Assembly (NCBI GenBank): GCA_017466065.1
Contig: JAFTUV010000007.1
Location: forward strand, 1 to 63,776
DNA: 63,776 nt
Direction of reading: 5' to 3'
From: Bacteroidaceae bacterium
GTDB lineage: Bacteria; Bacteroidota; Bacteroidia; Bacteroidales; Bacteroidaceae
Made by a program: the position numbers and the translations under genes. Of the stretch, positions 20,284 through 29,386 are shown piece by piece (position 1 is the stretch's first letter; each line of letters starts with the position of its first letter). Under the pieces are notes generated by a model. It made no database searches. It was not told the DNA's origin and was given only the letters and a program-made list of their open reading frames with translations.

Positions 20284-21720
20284 ATGAATAATATGAGAAA
20301 AAGTATTTTGACACTTTTTGCCTTTGCTGCAACATGCGTATTTGCACAAAACGGCATTGAAAACGACAATCGCTACGGTGTGACACCCGAAGACAGTATC
20401 AGATGTGTAAGAGCCATAAGCAATTACACAATAAATATCAAAAACAAGTCGTACGACATCGCTTATCCCTACTGGAAAGATGTTTTTACCAATTTCCCGG
20501 TAGCAAGCGTGAACACTTATGCATACGGTTCCACACTTCTCAAGGGGATGATTGCCAAAGAGACCGACGAACAAAAAAAACTCGATTACATAAACGAGTT
20601 GATTTCAGTCTACGACCAACAGATTAAATATCTCGACAAGCTGCAGGCACTAACAAAAACACAATTATCCGAGGGAAATATCCTTGGTAAAAAAGTGATG
20701 GACTACATCAAGTTCGTACCTAACGCCTCAGAAGACAGCATATACAAAATGTTATCTAAATCGACGGCAATCGAGAAAGGGCTTTCGGAGTACTATGTTA
20801 CCCAAGAGCTTATGAGATACTCGACAAAGATGTACAAAAAGAACCCCGAGGCTCACGGCGAGCAAATAATCGAAGACTACCTTAACGCCTCGACATATAT
20901 AGTAGAGGTGCTTGATAAATATTATGCAAACGTCGAAAGATACGAACAGAAATACAAAGAATTTGGCAACCCCAAAGACAGCATCAATGCCGAGATGAGC
21001 AGCAAACAGATTGCAGCTGCACGTGTTGCACGTAACAACATCGATGCATTTTTTATTAACAGCGGTGCCGCTTCGTGCGAAGATTTGAACCGTATCTACA
21101 GTGAATCGATTGAAACACACAAAGCCGATATTCAATATCTGAATAAAGTAATTTCGGTTATGAGCATGCTTAAATGTACCGAGCAGGATGCATATCTTGC
21201 TGCATCGGAATATGCATTGGCAATAGAGCCTACAGCAAAAGCAGCTACCGGTTGCGGATACCGTTATTACAAGAGAGGCGACATAGAAAAAGCTATGGAA
21301 TTTTTCAATCAGGCAATAGAACTTGAGGCCAGTGTCACCAACAAAGCCGAGCTTTGCAATGTTGTGGCACAGTTGCACCTTACCTCAAAGCAATACAGCA
21401 AAGCTCGCAGCTATGCACAGAAAGCAATCTCTATGAACTCGAAGTTCGGTGATCCATACATTGTGATAGCGCAGTGCTATGCAGCTGCACCCAATTGGAG
21501 CGATGACAATGTAAAGAACAGTTGTACATTCTTTGCAGCCATCGACAAACTTCAACGTGCAAAAGCCGTTGACCCCAGCGTAGGAAAAGAAGCTAACAAA
21601 CTTATAAGTTCATATTCGGCATGCACACCGGCCAAAGAGGAGCTCTTCATGAGAGGCCTCACAAGCGGAACCAAAATAACTATCGGAGGTTGGATAAATG
21701 AAACAACCACAATCAGATAA
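20284..21720 (+). CDS. Periplasmic TPR protein
   Basis: A 478-residue protein with signal peptide MRKSILTLFAFAATCVFA (cleavage about residue 21) and TPR-like helices, clearest at AMEFFNQAIELEAS and KARSYAQKAIS in the C-terminal third. Probably a periplasmic or outer-membrane-associated scaffold. Its 3' end overlaps lptC by 23 bp, so translation is coupled; the location between an outer-membrane barrel gene and lptC suggests an envelope role. Confidence 0.8.
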   Translation: MNNMRKSILTLFAFAATCVFAQNGIENDNRYGVTPEDSIRCVRAISNYTINIKNKSYDIAYPYWKDVFTNFPVASVNTYAYGSTLLKGMIAKETDEQKKLDYINELISVYDQQIKYLDKLQALTKTQLSEGNILGKKVMDYIKFVPNASEDSIYKMLSKSTAIEKGLSEYYVTQELMRYSTKMYKKNPEAHGEQIIEDYLNASTYIVEVLDKYYANVERYEQKYKEFGNPKDSINAEMSSKQIAAARVARNNIDAFFINSGAASCEDLNRIYSESIETHKADIQYLNKVISVMSMLKCTEQDAYLAASEYALAIEPTAKAATGCGYRYYKRGDIEKAMEFFNQAIELEASVTNKAELCNVVAQLHLTSKQYSKARSYAQKAISMNSKFGDPYIVIAQCYAAAPNWSDDNVKNSCTFFAAIDKLQRAKAVDPSVGKEANKLISSYSACTPAKEELFMRGLTSGTKITIGGWINETTTIR

Positions 21721-22282
21721 CCACAGCTACAATGCAGCATGTACAACAATCGCCGGAATGGCGATTGTTGTACTGTTTTTTCTTTTCTCGTGCAACGACA
21801 GCAAAAAACATTTTACTCCGGCCATCGAAAGTCCGGATTCACTTTCGATTATAAGCAGTTATGGAGTGACCACTCTTATAAGCGATTCGGGAAGAATAAG
21901 CTATAAAATTATTGCCGAAGAGTGGCTTATGTTCGAAAAGCGAAACCCGCCATGCTGGACATTTGAAAAAGGCGCATATCTTGAGAAGTACGACGACAGT
22001 CTTCGTGTGGAGATGACACTGCGCAGCGATACAGCATACTACTTCTCGAAAGATGAAGTATGGCAACTGAAAGGAAATGTTAGAATAACCAACAACAAAG
22101 GTGAAAGATTCTTTACCGATATGCTTTTTTGGGATCAAGACAGCAGTTGCATCTACTCGGACAGCTATATACGTATCGAACAGAAAGATCAGATAACCGA
22201 AGGACGAGGATTCTCAGCGACACAGAATCTTTCGAGTTGGCAGATATTAAACACCGAAGGAATATTCCCCATAGAGGAATAA
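21698..22282 (+). CDS. lptC: LPS export protein LptC
   Basis: A 194-residue periplasmic component of the Lpt bridge that moves lipopolysaccharide from the inner to the outer membrane. The N-terminal hydrophobic segment ends in FLFSC, a lipobox-like site (Cys around residue 31), suggesting a lipid anchor as is common for Bacteroidota LptC. The rest is a beta-jellyroll with LISDSGRISYKI, DTAYYFSKDEVWQLKGNVRI and GERFFTDMLFWD, typical of the LptC/OstA fold. It overlaps the TPR gene and is followed 24 bp later by the CNNM transporter. Confidence 0.88.
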   Translation: MKQPQSDNHSYNAACTTIAGMAIVVLFFLFSCNDSKKHFTPAIESPDSLSIISSYGVTTLISDSGRISYKIIAEEWLMFEKRNPPCWTFEKGAYLEKYDDSLRVEMTLRSDTAYYFSKDEVWQLKGNVRITNNKGERFFTDMLFWDQDSSCIYSDSYIRIEQKDQITEGRGFSATQNLSSWQILNTEGIFPIEE

Positions 22283-22306
22283 ATACAAGAAAAGCAAGAT
22301 AATAAA

Positions 22307-23569
22307 ATGACAATAACAATACTGCAATTAGTAGTTGTAATACTATTCTCGGCACTCTTCTCGGGAATGGAGATCGCATTCGTTTCATCGAACAAACTGC
22401 TGATGGGCATCGACCTTAACGACAAAGGTATCAGATCGTACGTAACAAACAAGTACTACTCGAACAGCAACAACTTTGTTTCGAGCCTGCTTGTGGGCAA
22501 CAACATAGTACTTGTCATATACGGTATACTGATGGCCAAACTATTGATGGAACCATTGAACAGTATAACGAAAAACGATGGTGTACATCTGTTTTTGGAA
22601 ACAGTAATATCCACAATAATTATAATCTTCACAGGAGAATTCATTCCCAAGGCGATGTTTCGCATCAACCCTAACGGAGCCATGAAACGTTTTGCCGTAC
22701 CATTATATCCGGTATATGTATTATTGTACCCGTTGGCTCGCTTTACAACATGGATATCGTGTCTTATATTAAGAATCTTCAATGTTAAAATAGACAAGGA
22801 AGCACGCGACACCACATTCAGCAAAAACGAGTTGAACGACCTTATACAAGACAGCATAGATAACGCAAAAGACGAACAGGAGAAGATTGACAACGACGTC
22901 AAAATATTCCAGAACGCATTAAATTTCTCGGACATACGAGTGCGCGACTGCTATGTTCCACGTACCGAGATTGATGCCATAGAAGTTAATTCACCTATAG
23001 AGGAACTTAAATCGATGTTCATAGAATCGGGACACTCGAAGATTGTGGTATTCAAAGACACCATAGACAACATCATCGGTTACATTCACTCATCGGAACT
23101 GTTTAGGTGCGGAGATAAATGGCAAAAGAAAATATGCAAAATGCCTATCGTACCCGAAACATTATCGGCACAAAAACTGATGCGTATTCTTATGCAACAG
23201 AAAAAAACGCTGGCTGTGGTACTCGACGAGTTCGGAGGGACATCCGGCATCATATCGCTTGAAGACCTCGTGGAAGAGATTATCGGCGATATTGAGGATG
23301 AGCACGACAGCAACAATCACATTGCAAAGAAACTTGGTGACGGAGAATATCTGCTGTCGGGACGCCTCGAGGTGGAACGCATAAACGAACTGTTTGCCGT
23401 AGAACTGCCCGAATCGGACGAATATCAGACGCTTGGTGGTTTGATATTGTCTTACCACCAGCGTTTTCCTCAAATAAACGAAACTATCACTATCGACAAA
23501 TTCCAGATGCGCATTGTGAAACAACGCAGTAACAAGATAGAACTTGTAAAAATGAAAATTTTGGAGTAG
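22307..23569 (+). CDS. CNNM/CorC-family transporter (hemolysin-like)
   Basis: A 420-residue membrane protein with a DUF21 (CNNM) region of about four membrane segments (residues 1-145), a paired CBS domain (about 205-330: VRDCYVPRTEIDAI, FGGTSGIISLEDLVEEIIGDIEDEHD) and a C-terminal CorC_HlyC domain (about 340-420). The family is linked to magnesium or cobalt efflux; the older label 'hemolysin' has little support. Fourth gene of the coaX-lptC operon. Confidence 0.9.
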   Translation: MTITILQLVVVILFSALFSGMEIAFVSSNKLLMGIDLNDKGIRSYVTNKYYSNSNNFVSSLLVGNNIVLVIYGILMAKLLMEPLNSITKNDGVHLFLETVISTIIIIFTGEFIPKAMFRINPNGAMKRFAVPLYPVYVLLYPLARFTTWISCLILRIFNVKIDKEARDTTFSKNELNDLIQDSIDNAKDEQEKIDNDVKIFQNALNFSDIRVRDCYVPRTEIDAIEVNSPIEELKSMFIESGHSKIVVFKDTIDNIIGYIHSSELFRCGDKWQKKICKMPIVPETLSAQKLMRILMQQKKTLAVVLDEFGGTSGIISLEDLVEEIIGDIEDEHDSNNHIAKKLGDGEYLLSGRLEVERINELFAVELPESDEYQTLGGLILSYHQRFPQINETITIDKFQMRIVKQRSNKIELVKMKILE

Positions 23570-23628
23570 ATTACAAAGAAACAATGCTTTTTTAGTGCAA
23601 TTATTACAAAAATCTCAAAGCATTTTTG

Positions 23629-23636
23629 TAACTTTG
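23629..23636 (+). promoter_or_regulatory. Candidate promoter (-7 box) of the PpiD-like gene
   Basis: TAACTTTG matches TAnnTTTG, 55 bp before the start codon. It lies just before a perfect tandem CACGTTTGA repeat (23638-23655). Confidence 0.5.
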
Positions 23637-23637
23637 C

Positions 23638-23655
23638 CACGTTTGACACGTTTGA
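23638..23655. repeat. Tandem 9-bp repeat in the 5' UTR
   Basis: CACGTTTGA twice in direct tandem, starting 2 bp after the -7 box. It would lie at the start of the transcript; a regulator site is possible but unproven. Confidence 0.6.
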
Positions 23656-23690
23656 TGAAATAAAATATAAACTAAAAAAACAATAAAACT

Positions 23691-25823
23691 ATGGCCACAT
23701 TACAAAAACTGCGCGACAAAGGTCCCGTTCTCATTATCGTTGTGGGACTTGCTTTGTTTGCATTTATCGCGGGGGACGCTTGGAGAATATTCCAGCCCGG
23801 GCAGAGTATTCCTTCAGCCGGTTCAATCAATGGTGAAGAGATTACAGCAGCCGATTTTCAGACTGCATTCGAAGAGTATTCGAATGTTATCAAAATCAAC
23901 AGCAACAAGAATTCATTAACAGAAGAAGAACTTACTTGGGTAAAGGAGCAAACCTGGAACAGCCTTGTTGAAGCAAAGATTATCAACGACGAAGCAGAAA
24001 AACTTGGCTTGTCGATCACCGATGCCGAATTACAGGAGATTGTCAACAGCGGAGCACACCCCATACTTCAGCAGGTATTCGTATTTGCCAACCAGCAGAC
24101 AGGCCGTTTCGACGCCGATTATCTGAACAACTTCCTAGCACAATACGAACAGATAAAGAACGACCCCACCGTTGCCGGCCAGGCAGAACCGTTGTACAAC
24201 TACTGGATGTTCTTCGAAAAGAACCTTGCCAACAGCCTGCTTGCACAAAAATATATGGCACTGCTCGAGAACTCGTTTATCTCGAACGATATTGCAGCAA
24301 AATACAACAGCGATGCATACAATACCACATACGATATCGAGGTAAAAGCATTCCCCTACACTGCTATACCCGACAGCGTTGTAAGCGTAAGCAATGCAGA
24401 TATAAAAGACAAATACAATTCACAGAAGGAGTTGTACAAGGTGAACAACGAATCGCGTAACATTAAATATGTAAGCTATCGTGTAGAGCCTAGCGCACAA
24501 GACCACACCGAGATGAACAAAGTGATGACAGAGTGGGCCGATTCGTTGAAATCGGGCAACACCGACTATGCTACAATAGTACGTCTTTCAAACAGCGAAG
24601 TACCTTACAGCACCCTCGCATGGTCGAAGGATGCTTATCCCGAGGAGATTCGCGCACGCATTGACTCGGTTTCGGCCAATGAAGTAGTAGGGCCCATCCG
24701 CAACGCCGACAACACTTATACAGTATTCAAATATCTCTCATCGGAGACAGTATCAGACTCTATCCGCTACAAAATGCTTGTTGTGGCAACAGACGCGGCA
24801 GAAAAGACTGCGACACTCACCGACAGCCTTTTGAATGTTCTTAAAGGCGGTGCAAACTTTGCAGAAGTAGCCAAGAAATACAACCAGAACGGCGAAGAGA
24901 TATGGCTTACATCTGCAATGTATGAAGGCATGAGCGTTGACGCTTCAAATGTAGCATTCCTCGATGCTTTGTTAGCAGCAAAGACCGGAGAATTCAAGAC
25001 TATGGATGTTCAGGGAACAAACAACAAAATAATTTACTACGTAAGCGAGAAGAGAAACCCCGAAACAAAATACAATGTTGTAGTTGTAAAGGAGAAGCTC
25101 GAGCGCAGCGAAGATACATACAAAGAGGCATACAACCGTTTCAGCCACTTTGTAGCATCGTGCCAGAACGTTGAAGACCTTGAAGCAAAAGCTGAAGAGT
25201 TCGGTTTCCGCGTAATGTCGCAGAACAATATCCTTGCCAACCAGACACAGATTGCCAACATAAAAGGCACAAATGAAACACACAGATGGATATTCTCGGA
25301 GGCTGAAGTTGGCGAGATATCGGCAATCGACGAGTGTGGCAACAACGACAACCTGTTGGTAGCCGGCTTGGTTAAGGTTAACGAAAAAGGTTACGCACTT
25401 TTAGACGACCTAACACCCATTTTGCGCCTTGATGTAATAAAAGACAAAAAGGCCGAGAAGATTATTGCAGACATAAAAGGCAAGAAATTCAACGAGTTGA
25501 GTTCTATTGCCAATGTAAAGAGCGGCAGTGTTAATCGTATTGCATTCGGTTCACCCGCATACATAAATGTAACTTCATCGAGCGAGCCCGCCATCAGTGC
25601 AGCAGTAACAAAACTCAACGAAGGAGAAGAAAGTGCTCCAATCAAAGGTGCTTCGGCTGTTTACGTAATAAAGCTTACAAAGAAAAACGTAAAAGAGACA
25701 GCCGACCTGAAGAGCGAGCGCGAGAAACTTATTCGCCAAAACACACGCAACATAGCAGGTATGATGATGCAGGACCTCAGCGAAAAGGCAAACGTAACCG
25801 ACAGCAGATATCTCTATTTCTAA
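23691..25823 (+). CDS. PpiD/SurA-like peptidyl-prolyl isomerase
   Basis: A 710-residue periplasmic folding factor anchored by one N-terminal membrane helix (about residues 12-30, PVLIIVVGLALFAFIAG). A SurA_N chaperone segment follows (INGEEITAADFQ, WNSLVEAKIINDEAEKLGLSITDAELQEIV), then a parvulin-type rotamase region (about 340-460, with VVGPIRNADNTYTVFKY) and a long C-terminal region. Length suits Bacteroidota PpiD-like proteins. It would assist folding of exported outer-membrane proteins, fitting the upstream envelope cluster, but has its own promoter and a strong terminator. Confidence 0.92.
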   Translation: MATLQKLRDKGPVLIIVVGLALFAFIAGDAWRIFQPGQSIPSAGSINGEEITAADFQTAFEEYSNVIKINSNKNSLTEEELTWVKEQTWNSLVEAKIINDEAEKLGLSITDAELQEIVNSGAHPILQQVFVFANQQTGRFDADYLNNFLAQYEQIKNDPTVAGQAEPLYNYWMFFEKNLANSLLAQKYMALLENSFISNDIAAKYNSDAYNTTYDIEVKAFPYTAIPDSVVSVSNADIKDKYNSQKELYKVNNESRNIKYVSYRVEPSAQDHTEMNKVMTEWADSLKSGNTDYATIVRLSNSEVPYSTLAWSKDAYPEEIRARIDSVSANEVVGPIRNADNTYTVFKYLSSETVSDSIRYKMLVVATDAAEKTATLTDSLLNVLKGGANFAEVAKKYNQNGEEIWLTSAMYEGMSVDASNVAFLDALLAAKTGEFKTMDVQGTNNKIIYYVSEKRNPETKYNVVVVKEKLERSEDTYKEAYNRFSHFVASCQNVEDLEAKAEEFGFRVMSQNNILANQTQIANIKGTNETHRWIFSEAEVGEISAIDECGNNDNLLVAGLVKVNEKGYALLDDLTPILRLDVIKDKKAEKIIADIKGKKFNELSSIANVKSGSVNRIAFGSPAYINVTSSSEPAISAAVTKLNEGEESAPIKGASAVYVIKLTKKNVKETADLKSEREKLIRQNTRNIAGMMMQDLSEKANVTDSRYLYF

Positions 25824-25840
25824 TATAGGATGAATCATTA

Positions 25841-25884
25841 CACAAAAAAGAAGAATCTCAACATTGAGATTCTTCTTTTTTGTG
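25841..25884. terminator. Bidirectional terminator
   Basis: Perfect 21-bp stem (25841-25861 with 25864-25884) with a 2-nt loop and A/T runs on both arms, so it can end both the plus-strand PpiD transcript and the minus-strand oxidoreductase transcript. Confidence 0.9.
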
Positions 25885-25892
25885 TATGCAAA

Positions 25893-26504
25893 CTACTCTT
25901 CTTCATCAAAATAGCGGCAAAGACTGTTCAGCCACTCTTCCCGCTCTTTTCGACTCACCTGCTTGACCATATTCAGTGATATCCACCGGCAGTTTGTAAA
26001 ACCCACCGCATCGAAAACACCGGAGAAAAGTGCACGCTCGACCGCATTACCCAGATTTGTTTTATACACCTCTGCAGGGGTATTCATTGTAGTTACAACT
26101 GTAACTTTCTTAAGCCGCTTAAGGCGCGAGTGCATAGCTCCGGAGGTATCATATTCATAGGCTATGGCAGGGAATATCACCTTATCGATGAAACCTTTGG
26201 TGAGCGCCGGCATCAATGCCCACCAGACAGGGAATATAAAGACTATATGCTCGGCCTGCTCTAAACGGGCTTTATACGAGAGAACCTTCGCGTCAAGCAT
26301 GGCAAGAGCCTTTCCCGGTTCTTTGGCTGCAAGAACGAAAGCCTTTAAATCATTTGCACTCATAACAGGGTTAAAACCATCGTCATCGAGATGAATAACA
26401 TCGAAAGCCTCTCCCTTGCCACGTAACGTCTCCGTTATCCTCGAAAGGATTGCACTGCAAAAGCTACCCTTATAAGGGTGATTGAATACGATTAATGTTC
26501 TCAT
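25893..26504 (-). CDS. Flavodoxin-fold NAD(P)H oxidoreductase
   Basis: A 203-residue member of the flavodoxin_2 / MdaB-KefF group of FMN- or FAD-dependent quinone reductases. N-terminal TLIVFNHPYKGSFCSAI is the flavin phosphate loop, and FIFPVWWALMPALTKGFIDKV is the characteristic flavin/dimer segment. Likely reduces quinones or related compounds by two electrons in the cytoplasm. It is single, closed downstream by the shared terminator; the physiological substrate is unknown. Confidence 0.85.
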   Translation of the reverse strand: MRTLIVFNHPYKGSFCSAILSRITETLRGKGEAFDVIHLDDDGFNPVMSANDLKAFVLAAKEPGKALAMLDAKVLSYKARLEQAEHIVFIFPVWWALMPALTKGFIDKVIFPAIAYEYDTSGAMHSRLKRLKKVTVVTTMNTPAEVYKTNLGNAVERALFSGVFDAVGFTNCRWISLNMVKQVSRKEREEWLNSLCRYFDEEE

Positions 26505-26535
26505 GTTTTTTTATCTGTAAACATTTGAACATAGC

Positions 26536-26573
26536 AAAAGGTTGAGGGAGATTTAAACCCCCTCAACCTTTTA
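26536..26573 (-). terminator. Intrinsic terminator after the Na/Pi symporter
   Basis: On the minus strand AAGGTTGAGGG pairs with CCCTCAACCTT around a short loop and is followed by T residues, about 50 bp after the symporter stop codon. Confidence 0.75.
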
Positions 26574-26624
26574 AGAAACACCTTGATTAAAGGTATCGGA
26601 ACATACAAAGAAATTGTTCCTGTT

Positions 26625-28337
26625 TTATCTTACCGCCTCGGATACATTGATTATATAATCACCCATGCGCTCTACTTCGGAAATCACATCGATATAATAA
26701 ACGCTGTTGCTATAATCGGAATCATTACGCTCTATTTTCAAGATTTCCTCTTCGCGCAACGTATTACGCAACTCATTTATGCCGACCTCGCAATCGATGG
26801 CGCGACGCATATCTACCTCACCACTACCCCATGCTGTCAGATTATCTATCATAACACCGTAAGCCTTATCGACAAGGTCGATAATTACATCTATTTTCTC
26901 TATATTCTTATCGGTAAAACTTTTGCCATGCGAGTTGCGGCGTGAAAGGATACGGCTGATATTCTCGCCCGAATCGCCAAGACTCTCCAACTCGTTTATA
27001 ATCTTATACATCGCTTTTGTATTTATAAGCGTCTGTTCACTGATGTTTTCGCGTGGTATAGAATTGAGGAACGAACCGACCTCGTGTTCTATACGATCGG
27101 CAATCTCTTCATATTTAACAAGTTTCTTCCTGTAAGTCTCGAAATCGTTGTCATTTGTTGCATGAACAGCCTGCTTCACGTAACCAAGGCCTGTACGCAT
27201 AATCTGTGCAAAATGCACTATCTCGTTTTTAGCCTGACCAATAGAAAGCTCGGCAGTTCCAATGGGACCCGCATTGATAAACTTCAGTTTAAAGACCTCC
27301 TCGTCGCTGTTGGGTTTTGTCCTGATTATGGTTGTAACTGCTTTCACAATCAGAGGAGTACACCATACAAGAATACATGTATTAATTACATTGAACATAG
27401 TGTGCAACATCGATATTCCATAGAGTGCCGCAGTGGCATCGGCAGACGCAGGGTCGAGACCGGCTGTGTAAGTGATATCGAGAGGATTAGGATAACCCAT
27501 AAGTGTTATTGTCCAAGCTATAAATGCCAAGAAATACTTAAAGAACAACAGAGCCCAAATAACACCGAACACATTAAATAATGTATGCGCCAACGCCGCA
27601 CGTTTAGCATTGGTATTAGCCACTGCCGCTGCTATATTAGCGGTAATTGTTGTTCCTATATTCTCGCCAAGCACCATAGCTGCAGCCATCTCAAAAGGCA
27701 ACCATCCCATACTCAACATAATAAGCGTGAGAGCCATAGTTGCGCTGGAAGACTGCAACACCAAAGTGAGTACAGTACCAAAAACAAGGAATATAAGTAC
27801 CGAGACAAAGCCGTATCCCGTCCATCGTGTAATGAAGTTAAGCACTTCGGGCATCTCACGCAAATCGGGCACAGAATCCTTCATCAATGCCAAGCCAAGA
27901 AACAGAAGAGCAAAACCTATCACAAATTCACCAAAATGCTTGTTCTTCTCCTTCTTTGCAATGCTGAGCAAAAAGCCGACAGCCATAAGGGGCACAGCAA
28001 GCAACGAAATATCCATTTTAAAGCCCAACCACGAAACCAGCCAAGCTGTAACCGTGGTACCGATGTTTGCACCCATAATAACACCGACAGCCTGTGTCAG
28101 TGTAAGCAAGCCTGCATTGACAAAGCCCACTACCATAACAGTTGTTGCGCTGGAAGATTGAATAACACCGGTTATTCCAACACCGGTCATAACGCGTTTA
28201 AAGGGATTGGATGTCATTGCAGCCAACATGTTGCGCATTCTGTCGCCGGCAACTTTTTGCAATCCCGAACTCATCATATTCATCCCATACAGGAACATAC
28301 CGAGTGCTCCCAAAAGTGTAAAAACTTGTAGTATCAT
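26625..28337 (-). CDS. Na+/phosphate symporter with PhoU-like domain
   Basis: A 570-residue NptA/SLC34-like inner-membrane transporter. Two inverted repeats each carry the phosphate/sodium signature: QSSSATTVMV at residues 60-69 and QSSSATMALT near 191, each followed by GxNIGTT (GANIGTTVTA, GENIGTTITA). About nine membrane segments occupy residues 1-330. The C-terminal 220 residues are helical and PhoU-like (RNTLREEEILKIERND, VERMGDYIINVSEAV). Probably takes up phosphate, with the PhoU part regulating activity. It is transcribed alone. Confidence 0.92.
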   Translation of the reverse strand: MILQVFTLLGALGMFLYGMNMMSSGLQKVAGDRMRNMLAAMTSNPFKRVMTGVGITGVIQSSSATTVMVVGFVNAGLLTLTQAVGVIMGANIGTTVTAWLVSWLGFKMDISLLAVPLMAVGFLLSIAKKEKNKHFGEFVIGFALLFLGLALMKDSVPDLREMPEVLNFITRWTGYGFVSVLIFLVFGTVLTLVLQSSSATMALTLIMLSMGWLPFEMAAAMVLGENIGTTITANIAAAVANTNAKRAALAHTLFNVFGVIWALLFFKYFLAFIAWTITLMGYPNPLDITYTAGLDPASADATAALYGISMLHTMFNVINTCILVWCTPLIVKAVTTIIRTKPNSDEEVFKLKFINAGPIGTAELSIGQAKNEIVHFAQIMRTGLGYVKQAVHATNDNDFETYRKKLVKYEEIADRIEHEVGSFLNSIPRENISEQTLINTKAMYKIINELESLGDSGENISRILSRRNSHGKSFTDKNIEKIDVIIDLVDKAYGVMIDNLTAWGSGEVDMRRAIDCEVGINELRNTLREEEILKIERNDSDYSNSVYYIDVISEVERMGDYIINVSEAVR

Positions 28338-28453
28338 AATTTAATGTTTGTAAACAATTAATAATGCAATTACATATTGCATCTAAACTAATAAAAGAAA
28401 GATACGTCGCTGAATAATACGACATAAAACATTGCCGAAGGTTGTTTAAACCA

Positions 28454-28861
28454 CTAAATTATGAGTTTACGATAACCTATGAAAAGGCCGTCGGAAAACT
28501 GACATTCACATACAGGCCCGTCGATAGCACATACAGAAACAGCGGCCTTGGTATCGTCGATTCTTTTTGTAAAGTACCTTGCAAACAGAGCATATCTTGC
28601 CATTGTACGCAAACGTACATCGGGGCGCACATTTCCTCTTGCACATAGCGAGACGCCAGAGAAAACAGAAGCCAAATAATCTTCATTGGGAGCCTCTTCG
28701 GTGGTACCAGTCGCAGGAGTACAACAAAAATCTCCTGACAAACGTGACTGGTACAGTGTCGCCATTTTTGGTGTTTCAGACGAAGTTGCCATATCGGCTG
28801 CCGATTCGAACGAAACAACAACCAACAGACTGAACAATATTACACTAAAAAGGCGATTCAT
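28454..28861 (-). CDS. Small secreted protein of unknown function
   Basis: A 135-residue ORF with a clear signal peptide (MNRLFSVILFSLLVVVSFESA, cleavage around residue 22). The mature part has six Cys (two adjacent), which could be paired in the periplasm. No known domain was recognised. It is the only plausible gene in the gap before the tRNA; the signal peptide argues that it is real, but a shadow ORF cannot be excluded. Confidence 0.5.
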   Translation of the reverse strand: MNRLFSVILFSLLVVVSFESAADMATSSETPKMATLYQSRLSGDFCCTPATGTTEEAPNEDYLASVFSGVSLCARGNVRPDVRLRTMARYALFARYFTKRIDDTKAAVSVCAIDGPVCECQFSDGLFIGYRKLII

Positions 28862-29108
28862 AGTCTTCAGCGAAGATAAGAAAATTATCTAACATATAAA
28901 ACATTTTAACCACATTTAATACAATATTATTATAAACCGGACATTTCCGGACATTTCATTATTTTTTATATTCAAAATTGGCGATATAAATTCCAAGCAG
29001 ACTACAAAACAGAGACAAGCATACATCTTGCAAACGCCATAAATATACCGCTCCAAAAGAATTAGAGGACTTACAACAAATACATGACAAAAAAAACAGC
29101 TCAAAAAT
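28862..29108. other. AT-rich non-coding stretch before the tRNA
   Basis: No gene is supported. It holds a perfect tandem repeat of CCGGACATTT (28937-28956). CGGACA occurs again, also as a spaced pair, on the phage side of the tRNA at 29331 and 29342. Confidence 0.5.
28937..28956. repeat. Tandem CCGGACATTT repeat
   Basis: Two identical adjacent 10-mers, about 230 bp before the tRNA gene. Their role is unknown; they resemble the CGGACAA pair next to the integrase gene. Confidence 0.6.
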
Positions 29109-29139
29109 TTTGCAGATTCATTTAAATAGCGTACCTTTG
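29109..29139 (+). promoter_or_regulatory. tRNA-Ser promoter
   Basis: TTTG at 29109-29112, 19 bp, then TACCTTTG at 29132-29139: an exact fit to the Bacteroidota -33/-7 consensus, about 48 bp before the tRNA. Confidence 0.8.
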
Positions 29140-29186
29140 CAACGTCAAATTTGAGACGACTGCAATATTTGACATAAAAACATATT

Positions 29187-29271
29187 GGAAAGGTGGCAGA
29201 GTGGTCGATTGCACCGGTCTTGAAAACCGACGTACTGAGAGGTACCGGGGGTTCGAATCCCTCCCTTTCCG
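29187..29271 (+). tRNA. tRNA-Ser (anticodon UGA)
   Basis: An 85-nt tRNA: acceptor arm GGAAAGG / CCTTTCC, anticodon loop CTTGAAA (anticodon TGA), a variable arm (CGTACTGAGAGGTACCG) of the long class II type used by tRNA-Ser, and T-arm GGGTTCGAATCCC. The discriminator is G, followed by CA. An integrase gene starts 116 bp downstream, so its 3' end is the likely phage attachment site (attL). Confidence 0.95.
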
Positions 29272-29275
29272 CAGA

Positions 29276-29320
29276 AAGCGATTTAACGAGTTGACAATTA
29301 ACAAGTTAAGTCGCTTTTAA
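29276..29320 (+). terminator. Hairpin after tRNA-Ser
   Basis: AAGCGATTTAAC (29276-29287) pairs with GTTAAGTCGCTT (29305-29316) with one mismatch and is followed by TT. It probably ends the tRNA transcript, and it lies within the phage attachment region. Confidence 0.65.
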
Positions 29321-29386
29321 ATTTCCAACTCGGACAACATACGGACAAACACATTGCATTCTTTTTCGCCAAAGAATGTAAAAAAA

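Noticed and set aside
27084..28331. Several plus-strand frames opposite the Na/Pi symporter
   Set aside because: Cys/His/Ser-rich shadow frames with no domain; the minus-strand gene has intact family motifs.
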